From Lachnospiraceae bacterium (GTDB taxonomy: Bacteria > Bacillota > Clostridia > Lachnospirales > Lachnospiraceae), in NCBI GenBank assembly GCA_021199475.1, contig JAJQHZ010000050.1:1-64000 (forward strand): 64,000 bases of DNA. The letters are read 5' to 3'. The notes under the pieces were generated by a model. The model searched no databases, was not told the origin of the DNA, and saw only the letters and a program-made list of their open reading frames with translations. Of this stretch, positions 6,250-16,681 are shown piece by piece. Positions within the stretch are counted from its first letter, which is position 1. Each line of letters opens with the position of its first letter. The position numbers and the translations under genes were made by a program.

Positions 6250-8961
6250 TCAAAACAGTCTTCTGCGGCGGTCAATCAAGGCCACTATGCCAGCCAACGC
6301 CTCACCGGATAAAAGTGCGGTGTATGGAGTGGAGTTCGCGTCGAAGCCGGTATCCGGCTCTATGTTGTAATAATTTGTCACCGTAATCGATACGCCCGAG
6401 TCGACGGTAATCTCATATAAGCCATCCGAATTTGGCGAAATCTCATTCCCGGAGCTGTCCGTCACCGTGACCATATAATTCTCGTTATCTGATTCTGCCA
6501 GATAGACGGTATCGCCAACAGTCAGATCGGAGATCGACTCACTCTCACCATCAGACAGGGTAAAACCACTTGCAGTCAAAGCGCTGCCGGTCGAGTCTAA
6601 CGTTCCCACCGGGTCGCCATTAGAATCTGTCAGCGTAAACGTGAATTCCTTCGTCGTGTCGCTCATGTTGCCGGTGACTTCCTTGGTGACGGTGATGGCA
6701 GCGGTGTTGGATTCAGCGGTGTTGGTAATCGTAAGCTCCTGATCATCGGTTAAGGCCGACTCTGCTTCGAGAAGCTGCAGCGCTGTTATTTTAAAATCAA
6801 ATCCATATTGATCCGTCCCCGCTGTGCCATCGCATATATTGTCGTCCTCATCCACCGTAATCGTAACTGTCGTAGTAACATCACTTCCGCTATATTCATT
6901 CCCGTCGCTGTCCATGTAATAATAAGAATACACCACCGTCACAGTGATGGTATCTCCCTCTTTCAGATCAACTGTTTCATTTAACGTATATGTCGGCGCA
7001 TTTCCGTTACTCCCGTGTCCCGCAACACTTGCAAATTCATATACATTGTCATTTTCATCCAGGGTCTTCTCTGAACTCATTTCCACCTCATAGTCCACCC
7101 CATCGTGCGTCACTATGAGTGAAGTAATTCTATCCACCGTTATTGTCCCCGTATACGTAACGGACGTTGCCGTTGAGGCATCGACAATCTCAAATGTCGT
7201 CGCATCCGTCATTGTATATCCGCTCACGTCATCTTCCGTCACCGTATAGGTTCCTTCTTCCAGCGAAAGACCTTCCCACGTATAAGTCCAGTTGTTGGCG
7301 GCCGTCAGGGTTGCCGTGATATAATCCCCGCCGGAATCTGTGATATAATTCCCACTATCATCCGTCAGATAAACCGTGATACTGCCAGGGCGGTCATCTT
7401 CGTCATCATTCTCCCATACCTTCGTTACCGTTACATCCGTTGTCGTCTCAGCTGAATTAGTCACCGTAATATCAACGGTGCTGGATACACGAAGGTCCAT
7501 ATGATAATAGGTATAGGTTGTACTGGAACCGGAATCAGTTTCGCCTTCCGTCTGACCGCCGCTCCCTGGGCCGCCGCCAGTCCCGCCGCCCTGATTGCCG
7601 CCACCGCCGCCAGCGGTCACTGATATCCCATTTTCTTCGCTGACGTTGGTTACGCCATATTCGGAAAATCGGTCGGTTGTAAATGTGTATGTGCTCTCGC
7701 CCGGGGTCTCATCCGCGATGCATTCCACATTACCCTCATCATCCATATGATAGATCAGGGCATACGCCGCCGTCAGGACACTTTCCGCCGCTTCCGGCCC
7801 GGCGAGCTCTTCCGCAGAGAACAAAGTCTCATCTGGAAGTGTTTCCCCGTCAGACGGCAGATCCGGCAAGGCAGTGCCGGACTCCTCTTCGCCGGATGGC
7901 AAATCACTTGCAGGCTCCTCCCCTGCGGACGACAAATCACTCGCAGGCTCCTCTCCGGCGGACGGAATGTCGTCATCGGCCGTCTCTCCGATTGGCAGCA
8001 GGTTCTCAAGGACAACTTCTGTTAGAAGTGACAAACCGCTGATGGTGACTTCGACTTCCGTTTCCGGCTGGACTTCATTCCCTTCGGTGTCGTAAAACGT
8101 GATCTCTATTACTGCTGAATCCAGAATGGTGTAGGTCGTGCCCGGGTAGTTCTCATCCAGGTCAGCCTGAACGGCTGCGTCAAACGCTTCTTTGTCCGCA
8201 TCCTCTACTACCATGGTCACGCCTTCGGCGAACGCACCTTCCGGAGCGGACACAGCAACGGTAATATCACCCACGCTTCCGGTCAGCTCAACAGTCGGCA
8301 TCCCGGCTGCACTGTCCGTCTCCTCTGCTGCTTCTGTATCAGCTTCCGCGGTAGATTCCGTCGATGCGTCCGCAGCTTCCGCATCGCTCGCTGTTTCCGA
8401 TGCGGCCGTCTCTGATTCCGCGTCCTGTGATTTCTCTACGGATGACTCAGCGACAGTCTCTGCCGCTGCATTTATACCTGTTTCTGACGACGCTTCTGAA
8501 CTGGTCTCTGCCAATGCGTCCGTACTGCTTCCTGTCGTTGTCTCCGTACCCGTCTCCGAAGACGTTTCTGTCCCGGTCTCTGTCGATGTGTCTGTGCTGG
8601 TTCCCGTCGTTGTCCCCGTGCTTGTCTCCAACGATGCTTCCGCACCGGTCTCCGTCGATGTGTCTGTGCTGGTTCCTGTCGTTGTCCCCGTCGATACAGC
8701 CGTACTCGTCTCTGCTGATACGCCCGTACTTGTCCCTACCGATGCGTCTGTTCCGATTCCTGACGATGTGCCGGAATCCGATGAATCGGCTGCCGTCTCG
8801 AAGTCATCCTCCGATGATGTCTCCGTCGGTGCTTCCGCCGCCGTCTCCTCGGCAAATACCGTTGCTGACATGACAGCACCGCATACCAGCATCAGACAAA
8901 GCAGGATGCCAAGAACGCTTCTTATCCGGGCTTTATTCATTTTCAAGAGCATATCTTTCAT
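6250..8961 (-). CDS. Large pilus tip adhesin or surface protein with Cna-B domain
   Basis: This 903-residue secreted protein is encoded first in the pilus operon. A signal peptide (about 1-38) is followed by roughly 180 residues of Thr/Ser/Glu-rich near-repeats (units like TGTSTDTSTETG). A folded region with repeated EEPASDLPS-type segments follows, then a Gly-rich hinge (near nt 7560-7620). Next comes a Cna-B domain (starting VTVTKVWENDDEDDRPGS) and an ITVTKEVTGNMSDTTKEFTF module shared with the major pilin. The C terminus is EPDTGF, a weakly hydrophobic segment and RRRRLF, a DTG-type sorting signal. Position and size suggest the tip adhesin. ATG 8961 has GGGGGA upstream; the extra 13 residues from 9000 are not needed. 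Confidence 0.8.
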   Translation of the reverse strand: MKDMLLKMNKARIRSVLGILLCLMLVCGAVMSATVFAEETAAEAPTETSSEDDFETAADSSDSGTSSGIGTDASVGTSTGVSAETSTAVSTGTTTGTSTDTSTETGAEASLETSTGTTTGTSTDTSTETGTETSSETGTETTTGSSTDALAETSSEASSETGINAAAETVAESSVEKSQDAESETAASETASDAEAADASTESTAEADTEAAEETDSAAGMPTVELTGSVGDITVAVSAPEGAFAEGVTMVVEDADKEAFDAAVQADLDENYPGTTYTILDSAVIEITFYDTEGNEVQPETEVEVTISGLSLLTEVVLENLLPIGETADDDIPSAGEEPASDLSSAGEEPASDLPSGEEESGTALPDLPSDGETLPDETLFSAEELAGPEAAESVLTAAYALIYHMDDEGNVECIADETPGESTYTFTTDRFSEYGVTNVSEENGISVTAGGGGGNQGGGTGGGPGSGGQTEGETDSGSSTTYTYYHMDLRVSSTVDITVTNSAETTTDVTVTKVWENDDEDDRPGSITVYLTDDSGNYITDSGGDYITATLTAANNWTYTWEGLSLEEGTYTVTEDDVSGYTMTDATTFEIVDASTATSVTYTGTITVDRITSLIVTHDGVDYEVEMSSEKTLDENDNVYEFASVAGHGSNGNAPTYTLNETVDLKEGDTITVTVVYSYYYMDSDGNEYSGSDVTTTVTITVDEDDNICDGTAGTDQYGFDFKITALQLLEAESALTDDQELTITNTAESNTAAITVTKEVTGNMSDTTKEFTFTLTDSNGDPVGTLDSTGSALTASGFTLSDGESESISDLTVGDTVYLAESDNENYMVTVTDSSGNEISPNSDGLYEITVDSGVSITVTNYYNIEPDTGFDANSTPYTALLSGEALAGIVALIDRRRRLF

Positions 8962-9503
8962 AGAAATAAATCCCCCGCTTTTGCTGCCTGTATAAAACAA
9001 TTGCCAGATATGTTTTTGTTACATATACCGGGAAATCCCCGTTCCTATCTGTTGTAGGATGTAAAGCTTATCTACTGTTCTCCTTATGTTGCAGACTCTG
9101 GCGGATTGTAAATTAGATTATTTGTTACAATTTTGAGCAACTTGTTATGTTGTAAATATCGCACCATTGTTGCAATTTTAAAAGTATGGATTGAAATTGT
9201 TATTTTCTCTATTGTCAATTTATTTATATCATAGAATTCGGAGGTCGGATAATCCATTCGTGCAAAATATCTATCCATTCGTGCTGTCATCGCAATTATT
9301 TTCGCCCGACAGGGCCATTTTTCCCTTGATCGGGAAGGCGGCAGCTTGTCGGCTCCTGCTCTCCCGCGCTGGCTGCGTCCGACTTCAGCCGGAAAATTTC
9401 CTTACGCAGTCCTGCAAAATCGGATAGGGGGAGTTCTCTCACCCTATCCGCTGTGCCAGGCGCGAGCAGCGAAGCTGTTAATTTCCTCTCGCGTCTGTGT
9501 ACA
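8962..9503. other. Long upstream region of the pilus operon
   Basis: About 540 bases have no convincing gene. The part next to the adhesin (8962-9240) is AT-rich and carries two direct copies of a TTGTTRCAATTTT motif, at about 9121 and 9168, plus related TTGTAA/GTTACA words. These would suit regulator binding or promoters. The outer part (9300-9500) is GC-rich, carries the repeat at 9418-9457 and has no usable reading frame. I did not find a clear -35/-10 pair. Confidence 0.4.
9418..9457. repeat. Palindromic intergenic repeat, copy 1
   Basis: The segment contains cggataggg paired with ccctatccg around a loop rich in gagttctctca. A nearly identical 39-bp segment, including flanking aat and gtgcca, lies at 23873-23911. 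Neither copy has an adjoining T-run, so they look like a dispersed palindromic repeat and not terminators. Confidence 0.7.
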
Positions 9504-9544
9504 TAAAAACAGCCCTCCATGATCACGTTCCCATGGAAGGCTGT
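9504..9544 (-). terminator. Rho-independent terminator of glutamate dehydrogenase gene
   Basis: On the minus strand, acagccttccatg pairs with catggagggctgt around a ten-base loop and is followed directly by TTTTTAT. It starts 27 bases after the gdhA stop codon. Confidence 0.9.
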
Positions 9545-9571
9545 CTTTTCATTTCATCATGCCTGAATTCT

Positions 9572-11450
<1,879 letters not shown>

Positions 11451-12776
11451 TTAATTATTTCCGCCGCGTCCGCCCTGCTCTGCTCTTTCCGCTTCTTCCG
11501 CTTCCTCCGAAACGTCCTGATAATCCGACAGCAGTCCGAGCGTCAGGTCAATGGTCTCCTCCACGTACTCACCATTTGACTGATAGCTTACCACAATCGA
11601 GACGGTCTCTCCTCCCGCATAGTAAGCAAGCAGATTCTTCAGATCCGTCATGGAGCTTACGCTCGTGCTGTCAAACTTCGTGATAATATATCCTGCCTGC
11701 AGGCCTGCCGCAGCCGCCGGACTGTCCTCAGCCACCTCCGTGATATAGATACCTTCCGGAATCCCGTATACGCTGGACATCTCAGAGGAAACCTCCTGAC
11801 CGGTGATGCCGATATACGCACTCTCCTCGTCGCTGACCGTCTCCGTTCTGGTCTGCTTATTCATCAGATCCTCGATGATCGATACAACATCCGAAATCGG
11901 AATCGCATAGCCCATGCCTTCCACGCCGGTATCCGCAGCCTTCGCGGAGTTAATGCCAACCACGCGGCCATTCATATCCAGAAGCGGGCCGCCGCTGTTG
12001 CCTGCGTTGATCGCGGCATCCGTCTGAATCATCTCCGCCGTATAGGTATCCAGCTCAATCGTCCGGTTCAGCGCACTGACAATACCGGTCGTCACGGACT
12101 GTCCATATCCAAGCGCATTGCCAATAGCCACGACCTGCTCGCCGAGCTGAAGCTCATCCGAATTGCCGATCTCCGCAATCGCGATCTCCGACATCGTCTC
12201 ATCGGAAATATCCTCCAGCTGCACCGCTACCACCGCGATATCAATCGAAGCATCCGTGCCTTTGATAACCGCCTCGACCGCTTCCGCATCTTCCTCATCA
12301 TCGCTGATAAATCCAACCGAAAGATCCGTCGCATCCTCGACTACATGATAGTTCGTCAGAATCAAAAGCTCTGTATCGTTCTGGCCGATGATAATACCGG
12401 AGCCAACACTCACGCTCTCGTAAGTCGTTGTGCCGCCCTCATCACCATAGCCATATCCAAAATAGTAGCCATAATAGCCATACATATCCTCAAGCTCCGT
12501 CACGGATGTGTTTGTAATTGTCACCACAGACGGAAGTGCTTTCGCCGCCACCTCCGCAACGGTCAGCGTCGATGAAGAGTCATCAGACGAGCTCTCCTCT
12601 GTCACGCTGTCATCGGACACGGTCGTCAGCAGCGTCGCGCTCGCCTCCGTCTCAGACTCCGCCGCAAAAGAGGTCGCCACTTCTGTATCCTTCGATGTAA
12701 AACCGGTCAGCCCCGCAATCGTTCCTGCCGTCAAAACTCCTGCCAATGCAAAAGAAATCATATTTTTGTTCTTCAT
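11451..12776 (-). CDS. HtrA/DegP-like serine protease with PDZ domain
   Basis: This 441-residue envelope protease has a signal peptide or signal anchor (about 5-27), then a Ser/Thr/Glu-rich linker, then a trypsin-like domain. The catalytic triad is visible: His144 in TNYHVV, Asp179 in ASIDIAVV and Ser261 in NAGNSGGP. One PDZ domain follows at about residues 320-415. A Tyr/Gly-rich insertion (MYGYYGYYFGYGYGDEGG) sits before the first strand of the protease domain. HtrA proteins degrade or refold misfolded exported proteins and are often induced by envelope stress. The C terminus is unusually acidic and ends in GGRGGNN. The start has GAGGGG six bases upstream. It is transcribed alone. Confidence 0.92.
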   Translation of the reverse strand: MKNKNMISFALAGVLTAGTIAGLTGFTSKDTEVATSFAAESETEASATLLTTVSDDSVTEESSSDDSSSTLTVAEVAAKALPSVVTITNTSVTELEDMYGYYGYYFGYGYGDEGGTTTYESVSVGSGIIIGQNDTELLILTNYHVVEDATDLSVGFISDDEEDAEAVEAVIKGTDASIDIAVVAVQLEDISDETMSEIAIAEIGNSDELQLGEQVVAIGNALGYGQSVTTGIVSALNRTIELDTYTAEMIQTDAAINAGNSGGPLLDMNGRVVGINSAKAADTGVEGMGYAIPISDVVSIIEDLMNKQTRTETVSDEESAYIGITGQEVSSEMSSVYGIPEGIYITEVAEDSPAAAAGLQAGYIITKFDSTSVSSMTDLKNLLAYYAGGETVSIVVSYQSNGEYVEETIDLTLGLLSDYQDVSEEAEEAERAEQGGRGGNN

Positions 12777-13001
12777 AAATAACCCCTCTTTTCGTTTTGT
12801 TTTTTCTTGTTTTGTTTATTAGTCATTTTGGTTTTATACTGTAATCTGCCGCGGCGTTCACGACCCTGAAAAGCCATCCCGCCCGGAACATTTACGATGG
12901 TTGTAGTATAATTTCCCGGTTTGACCGATTTGTGTAAAATATGTGGTTGTTATATGACAGATTTGTGTCTTTTTTGTGAACGCATAGTGCGCCATGTGTA
13001 T

Positions 13002-14369
13002 TCACTGATATAGTGCCTCTCCATCCAGACAGATACAATCATCACTATGGTCTGCCTCAAAACCATTGATGGAAATAAAGCCGATTTTTCCGACCTTGAT
13101 CCCTTTTATTCCGGCCACCTGCCTGGCTTCCTCCTGCATCTGTTTCCGGGTAACAGGAGTCGCAAGATACTTGACTTCATATACATCGAAGACCTCTTTC
13201 CTCTGCAGAACCACATCAAACTCGCCATGAGTCCTGGTTTTGGCGTCATCATAATAAAAAGTCCCAATATTCAGCACACCCTTAAGTTTGCGACTTTGAA
13301 CCTGAATGGAAAACCAGGTGCGGCAAATGTCCTCAAAACGATGAGAAATGAAAGTCACCAGTGAAGGCTCGATATATTCTTCATAGAAGGCTTCTGCTCC
13401 CAACATCTGCAACGCACTCTTATTGTTGTAAACATAAGCATAAAAAAACCTTAAAAGATTATCGGTAATCTCATATCGGGTCTTTCGGTTGTCGTTCGGC
13501 TTATTGATGGGTGCAGTTTTTGATACCAGTTCCATGTTAAGCAGAGTTTTCATTTGCTTACTGAGCAAACCATTTGATGTCATACCCAGCTTTTCTTCAA
13601 TCTCCGTATACTTCTTTTTGCCGTTCGCAATGGCGAACAGAATTCGCTCCATATTGCTGCCAACAGAAAGATCGGACAGCAGCAGATTATCTGCATAATG
13701 ATAGACAGCGCTGGACGGATTGAGGATCGTGTGTACCACATTTTCTTTCAAAGAAGCAGAAGGCATCAGCAGCTCGTTGATATACGGGGAACCGCCAAAA
13801 ACAGCATACATCCCAACCTTGTCGTAAGGACTTTTCTCCGGATAAAATGCCGAGACTGTCCTATAGTCCAGCTCTTTCAGACAAATGACTGTCGTGAATC
13901 TGCCATAAAGCGCATTGTTTTCCTCCAACAGGTCTTTCATCATGCCCACATGGGAGCCGGAAATAAACAGCCGGATATTGGTAAGGTTATTATCTATAAT
14001 ACTCTGAAACAAAGAATCAACTGTCTCTGCTTCCGTGAACTGTTTAAGATAAGGATACTCGTCAAAGATGATATTCAGCGTTTCAGGCAATGTATTCAAA
14101 TAAAAAAACACATCCAGAAAGCTGTTGAATGACATGACTACGGGCAGTACTTTCATGCGCACGAGCACAGCCACAAAACCATCAATGTTATCCTTCATAG
14201 GCGCTTTCAGGCACTCATAATACACGGTCTTATCCGAGTGGTCTTTCAGTGCGTGTGTAAGCAGTGTTGTTTTTCCAATTTTACGCTTGCCATAGATCAT
14301 CATGCTTCCCTTTGGCTGATTAAGTATCTCCTGTATCAAAGCAAGCTCTTTCTCACGGCCAATAAACAT
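13002..14369 (-). CDS. AAA ATPase with C-terminal DUF234 nuclease-like domain
   Basis: This 455-residue protein belongs to the archaeal-type ATPase family that fuses an AAA domain to a DUF234 (PD-(D/E)XK-like) domain. Walker A reads YGKRKIGKTTLL near residue 30 and Walker B reads NIIFDEYPYL near 105. A winged-helix region follows (about 245-300). The C terminus has the nuclease-like residues GEFDVVL and YEVKY. The cellular role of this family is not established; proposed roles include DNA transactions on mobile elements. The start at 14369 has GAGGTG six bases upstream. The gene is richer in A+T than its neighbours, which hints at transfer, and it has its own promoter with a palindromic operator at 14384-14442. 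Confidence 0.85.
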   Translation of the reverse strand: MFIGREKELALIQEILNQPKGSMMIYGKRKIGKTTLLTHALKDHSDKTVYYECLKAPMKDNIDGFVAVLVRMKVLPVVMSFNSFLDVFFYLNTLPETLNIIFDEYPYLKQFTEAETVDSLFQSIIDNNLTNIRLFISGSHVGMMKDLLEENNALYGRFTTVICLKELDYRTVSAFYPEKSPYDKVGMYAVFGGSPYINELLMPSASLKENVVHTILNPSSAVYHYADNLLLSDLSVGSNMERILFAIANGKKKYTEIEEKLGMTSNGLLSKQMKTLLNMELVSKTAPINKPNDNRKTRYEITDNLLRFFYAYVYNNKSALQMLGAEAFYEEYIEPSLVTFISHRFEDICRTWFSIQVQSRKLKGVLNIGTFYYDDAKTRTHGEFDVVLQRKEVFDVYEVKYLATPVTRKQMQEEARQVAGIKGIKVGKIGFISINGFEADHSDDCICLDGEALYQ

Positions 14370-14383
14370 AGGGCACCTCATTT

Positions 14384-14442
14384 ACTGAATATTTTTTCAC
14401 TGAATATAGATTCAGTATATCAGATAACACACGAATTGTCCA
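14384..14442 (-). promoter_or_regulatory. Promoter with overlapping palindromic operator
   Basis: On the minus strand, TGGACA (14437-14442) and TATACT (14414-14419) are separated by 17 bases. Immediately downstream, ACTGAATCTATATTCAGT (14399-14416) is a perfect palindrome that overlaps the -10 box. A further half-site, ATTCAGT, follows at 14384-14390 just before the ribosome binding site. This would suit repression by a dimeric protein, possibly the product itself. Confidence 0.65.
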
Positions 14443-14544
14443 GCAATTTACAGTTTATATGCTTCATTTTAAAGCTCTTTTGGAATTCTTATTTTCTGCA
14501 TCCATGGAGTAAAGCGCCATAGCAAAGTTCCGTCCGAAAATACC

Positions 14545-15723
14545 TTACCCGCGCGCCATCCGGTAGATCTCTTCTACATCCGCAGCTGTAAGCTTTTTCA
14601 TCACGCCGACGGTTCGGCGGCCGAAGAAGCTGCATTTCTCCGCCATCTCCTGAATCTGCGCCTCCGTCGGATTGATTCCCAGCTCCTTCAGATTCGTCGG
14701 CATCCCCACGCTCCGATAGAAGTCTTCCATTTTCTCTATACCTGCAAGTGCAAGCGCTTCTACGCTCCCGTCTTCCTTCAAGCCAAAGATCTGCTCTGCA
14801 AATCGGGCAAAGCGCTCCGGATGCTCCCGGTAAACGTATCGTGCCCAGCTTCCCCAGATGGCTGCGAGCCCTGCTCCATGCGCCACATCAAACATACCGC
14901 CCAGCTCGTGCTCGATCTGATGCGAAGCCCAGTCCCCGCCGCCGGTTCCGCAGCCGGTCAGACCATTATGGGAAAGGCTGCTCGCCCACATCACTTCTGC
15001 ACGGGCATTATAATCCGACGGATTCTGTTTGAGGATCCTCGCGTTCCTCATCACCGTTCGAATCAGTGCCTCACTGATGCCGTCCGTCAGCTCCATGTTA
15101 TCGCTGAGATTGAAATAGCGCTCCATCGTGTGCATCATGATGTCCACACAGCCGCTCTGTGTTTGATAATCGGGAAGCGTGTAGGTCAGCTCCGGGTCCA
15201 TGACCGCGAACCGGCACCGGCAGTAATTGCTGCTATACCCGCGCTTGATCCATCCATCCTCGTTAGTAATTACCGAAGAATCGCTCATCTCGCTTCCGGC
15301 CGCCGCAATTGTCAGCACCGCTCCCAGAGGCGCACAGCCCGCAGCCTTCCTTTTTCTGTCGTAAAAGTCCCAGACATCGCCCTCGTTCGCCAGGCCATAC
15401 CCGATCGCCTTGGTGGAGTCAATGACACTGCCGCCTCCTACCGCCAGCAGAAAATCCACGTTTTCTTCCTGACACAGACGGATTCCCTCCCGCACCTTTG
15501 ACAGCCTCGGGTTCGGCACTACGCCGCCCAGCAGAACATAAGAAAGGCCTGCCGCATCCAGGGAGCGACAAATCACATCCAGCAGCCCCGACCGCACAAC
15601 ACTTCCTCCGCCATAATGGACCAGAACCTTATGTCCTCCCTGTTCCTTCACCAACGCTCCGGTTTGTTCCTCGGCGCCTCTTCCAAATACTACCTTCGTC
15701 GGTGTAAAATACTCAAAATTCAT
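14545..15723 (-). CDS. Iron-containing alcohol dehydrogenase (BdhA/YqhD type)
   Basis: This 392-residue protein is a group III metal-dependent alcohol dehydrogenase. It reduces aldehydes such as butyraldehyde to alcohols with NADPH or NADH. The nucleotide site is VGGGSVIDSTKAIGYG, and the Fe ligands fit the pattern Asp/His in VDIMMHTMERYF, HQIEHELGG and DVAHGAGLAAIW. The start at 15723 has GGAGAGG five bases upstream; ATG at 15801 would start inside the remnant of the neighbouring pseudogene. It is apparently monocistronic. A hairpin in its leader resembles one before the TrpB gene. Confidence 0.92.
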   Translation of the reverse strand: MNFEYFTPTKVVFGRGAEEQTGALVKEQGGHKVLVHYGGGSVVRSGLLDVICRSLDAAGLSYVLLGGVVPNPRLSKVREGIRLCQEENVDFLLAVGGGSVIDSTKAIGYGLANEGDVWDFYDRKRKAAGCAPLGAVLTIAAAGSEMSDSSVITNEDGWIKRGYSSNYCRCRFAVMDPELTYTLPDYQTQSGCVDIMMHTMERYFNLSDNMELTDGISEALIRTVMRNARILKQNPSDYNARAEVMWASSLSHNGLTGCGTGGGDWASHQIEHELGGMFDVAHGAGLAAIWGSWARYVYREHPERFARFAEQIFGLKEDGSVEALALAGIEKMEDFYRSVGMPTNLKELGINPTEAQIQEMAEKCSFFGRRTVGVMKKLTAADVEEIYRMARG

Positions 15724-15747
15724 ATTGTCCTCTCCTTCTTCTCTTAT

Positions 15748-15817
15748 CCTGCCTCGTTCTTCGATGCAGGACGCAAGCCGCGCCATTACGCATCTGCGCA
15801 ATTTACATAGCGCGGCT
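15748..15817 (-). other. Hairpin leader of the alcohol dehydrogenase gene
   Basis: On the minus strand, agccgcgc (15810-15817) pairs with gcgcggct (15776-15783) and encloses a ttgcgca/tgcgtaa stem. A second stem, cctgc/gcagg, follows before the ribosome binding site. The order resembles 21992-22058 upstream of the TrpB gene. Confidence 0.45.
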
Positions 15818-16310
15818 CTATTCCTCTTTTTCCTTCGCCCGTCGAATCAGACAGTCCTTTCCGAGGAATGCTGCGCCATAGCAGAGTACCGTTCGGTATC
15901 CTTCGATTCGCAGATTTCTCGCGTACTGCATCCGTTCGATCTGGTCGAGCGCCTCCTCGCATTCGCTCTCTAAAGTAGCATTCTTCTTTATGGAGAGCCA
16001 TTTGACTTCGACTTCCAGGACATCCCGAGCAGCATTCGGATGACATTCAGCATCTCCTCATAATAGCCGTTGTCGCTTGCTTTCGCGAGGGGAACGTCGT
16101 ACTCGTCCACCAGCAGGATTACTTCCTTCCCATAGTGAGCATGCTCATCGCCAGCGTCTTTCCAAACCGCCGCGGACGCGTAATCAGGTTCACCTTGAAG
16201 GGAACATCCAGCATCTCGCTGATCAAATGAGTTTTGTCTATATAGTAGCAGTGGTCCTTACGCACCTGTTCAAAAAGATCAATGCCATATGGCAGTGGAA
16301 TCATTGTCAT
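15818..16310 (-). pseudogene. Remnant of AAA-ATPase/PD-(D/E)XK gene (DUF1703-like)
   Basis: Three pieces of one family appear in order but in different frames. The first (16310 to about 16135) has the N terminus with PLPYGIDLFEQV and the Walker A NLITRPRRFGKTLAMSML. The second (about 16130-15985) has VILLVDEYDVPLAKA and a GYYEEMLNVIRM helix. The third (about 16000-15818) has EVEVKW and the C-terminal motif QIERMQYARNLRIEGYRTVL, ending at the stop at 15818-15820. Much of the normal central part is missing and at least two frame changes are needed, so it cannot encode a full protein. A second copy of the C-terminal piece lies at 20168-20323. This gene family is often highly repeated in gut anaerobes. 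Confidence 0.8.
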
Positions 16311-16681
16311 GCATCGTCACCCCTTCCGTACGAAGCTATCGTTTTTGCTATAATATGATACTAGCATACAAAGCCATTATTTGCAAGATATACATTTGTA
16401 CGTAATACCGCATTTTTATAATTTTGCGTTACTCGTTTTTCTCGCGCCCCGCAGCGGGATGCATGGCACGGGTGTGACATGTAACATATTTTTCACGTAC
16501 ACACTCTCACCCGAGGAACCACTTTACTAAGAATTCCGGTTAAAAAGAGCGAATCCGAATGTTTCAGATTCGCTCCTGTTTTTTATAGTGGCAACGGTTA
16601 TTGCATTGTTAAACTGTTTTTATACACAAGAATAAAACGGAAAAGCTTCCTATACCGGAATCGTTATTCACCGAACCATCG
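16311..16681. other. Intergenic region after the beta-helix gene
   Basis: About 370 bases without a gene. It holds the terminator at 16541-16582 and an AT-rich stretch that was probably the promoter of the broken ATPase gene. Nothing else could be recognised. Confidence 0.5.
16541..16582 (-). terminator. Bidirectional terminator hairpin
   Basis: gagcgaatc (16547-16555) pairs with gattcgctc (16567-16575). On the minus strand it is followed by TTTTTAA and on the plus strand by CTGTTTTTT. It lies about 100 bases after the stop of the beta-helix gene. Confidence 0.8.

Noticed and set aside
8192-8995. Ser/Val-rich plus-strand frame of 267 codons
   Set aside because: It is the complement of the Thr/Glu/Ser repeats of the tip adhesin; low-complexity coding DNA keeps the opposite strand open.
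9296-9526. Minus-strand frame of 76 codons upstream of the pilus operon
   Set aside because: It contains the palindromic repeat and the gdhA terminator and has no family resemblance, so it is a chance frame.
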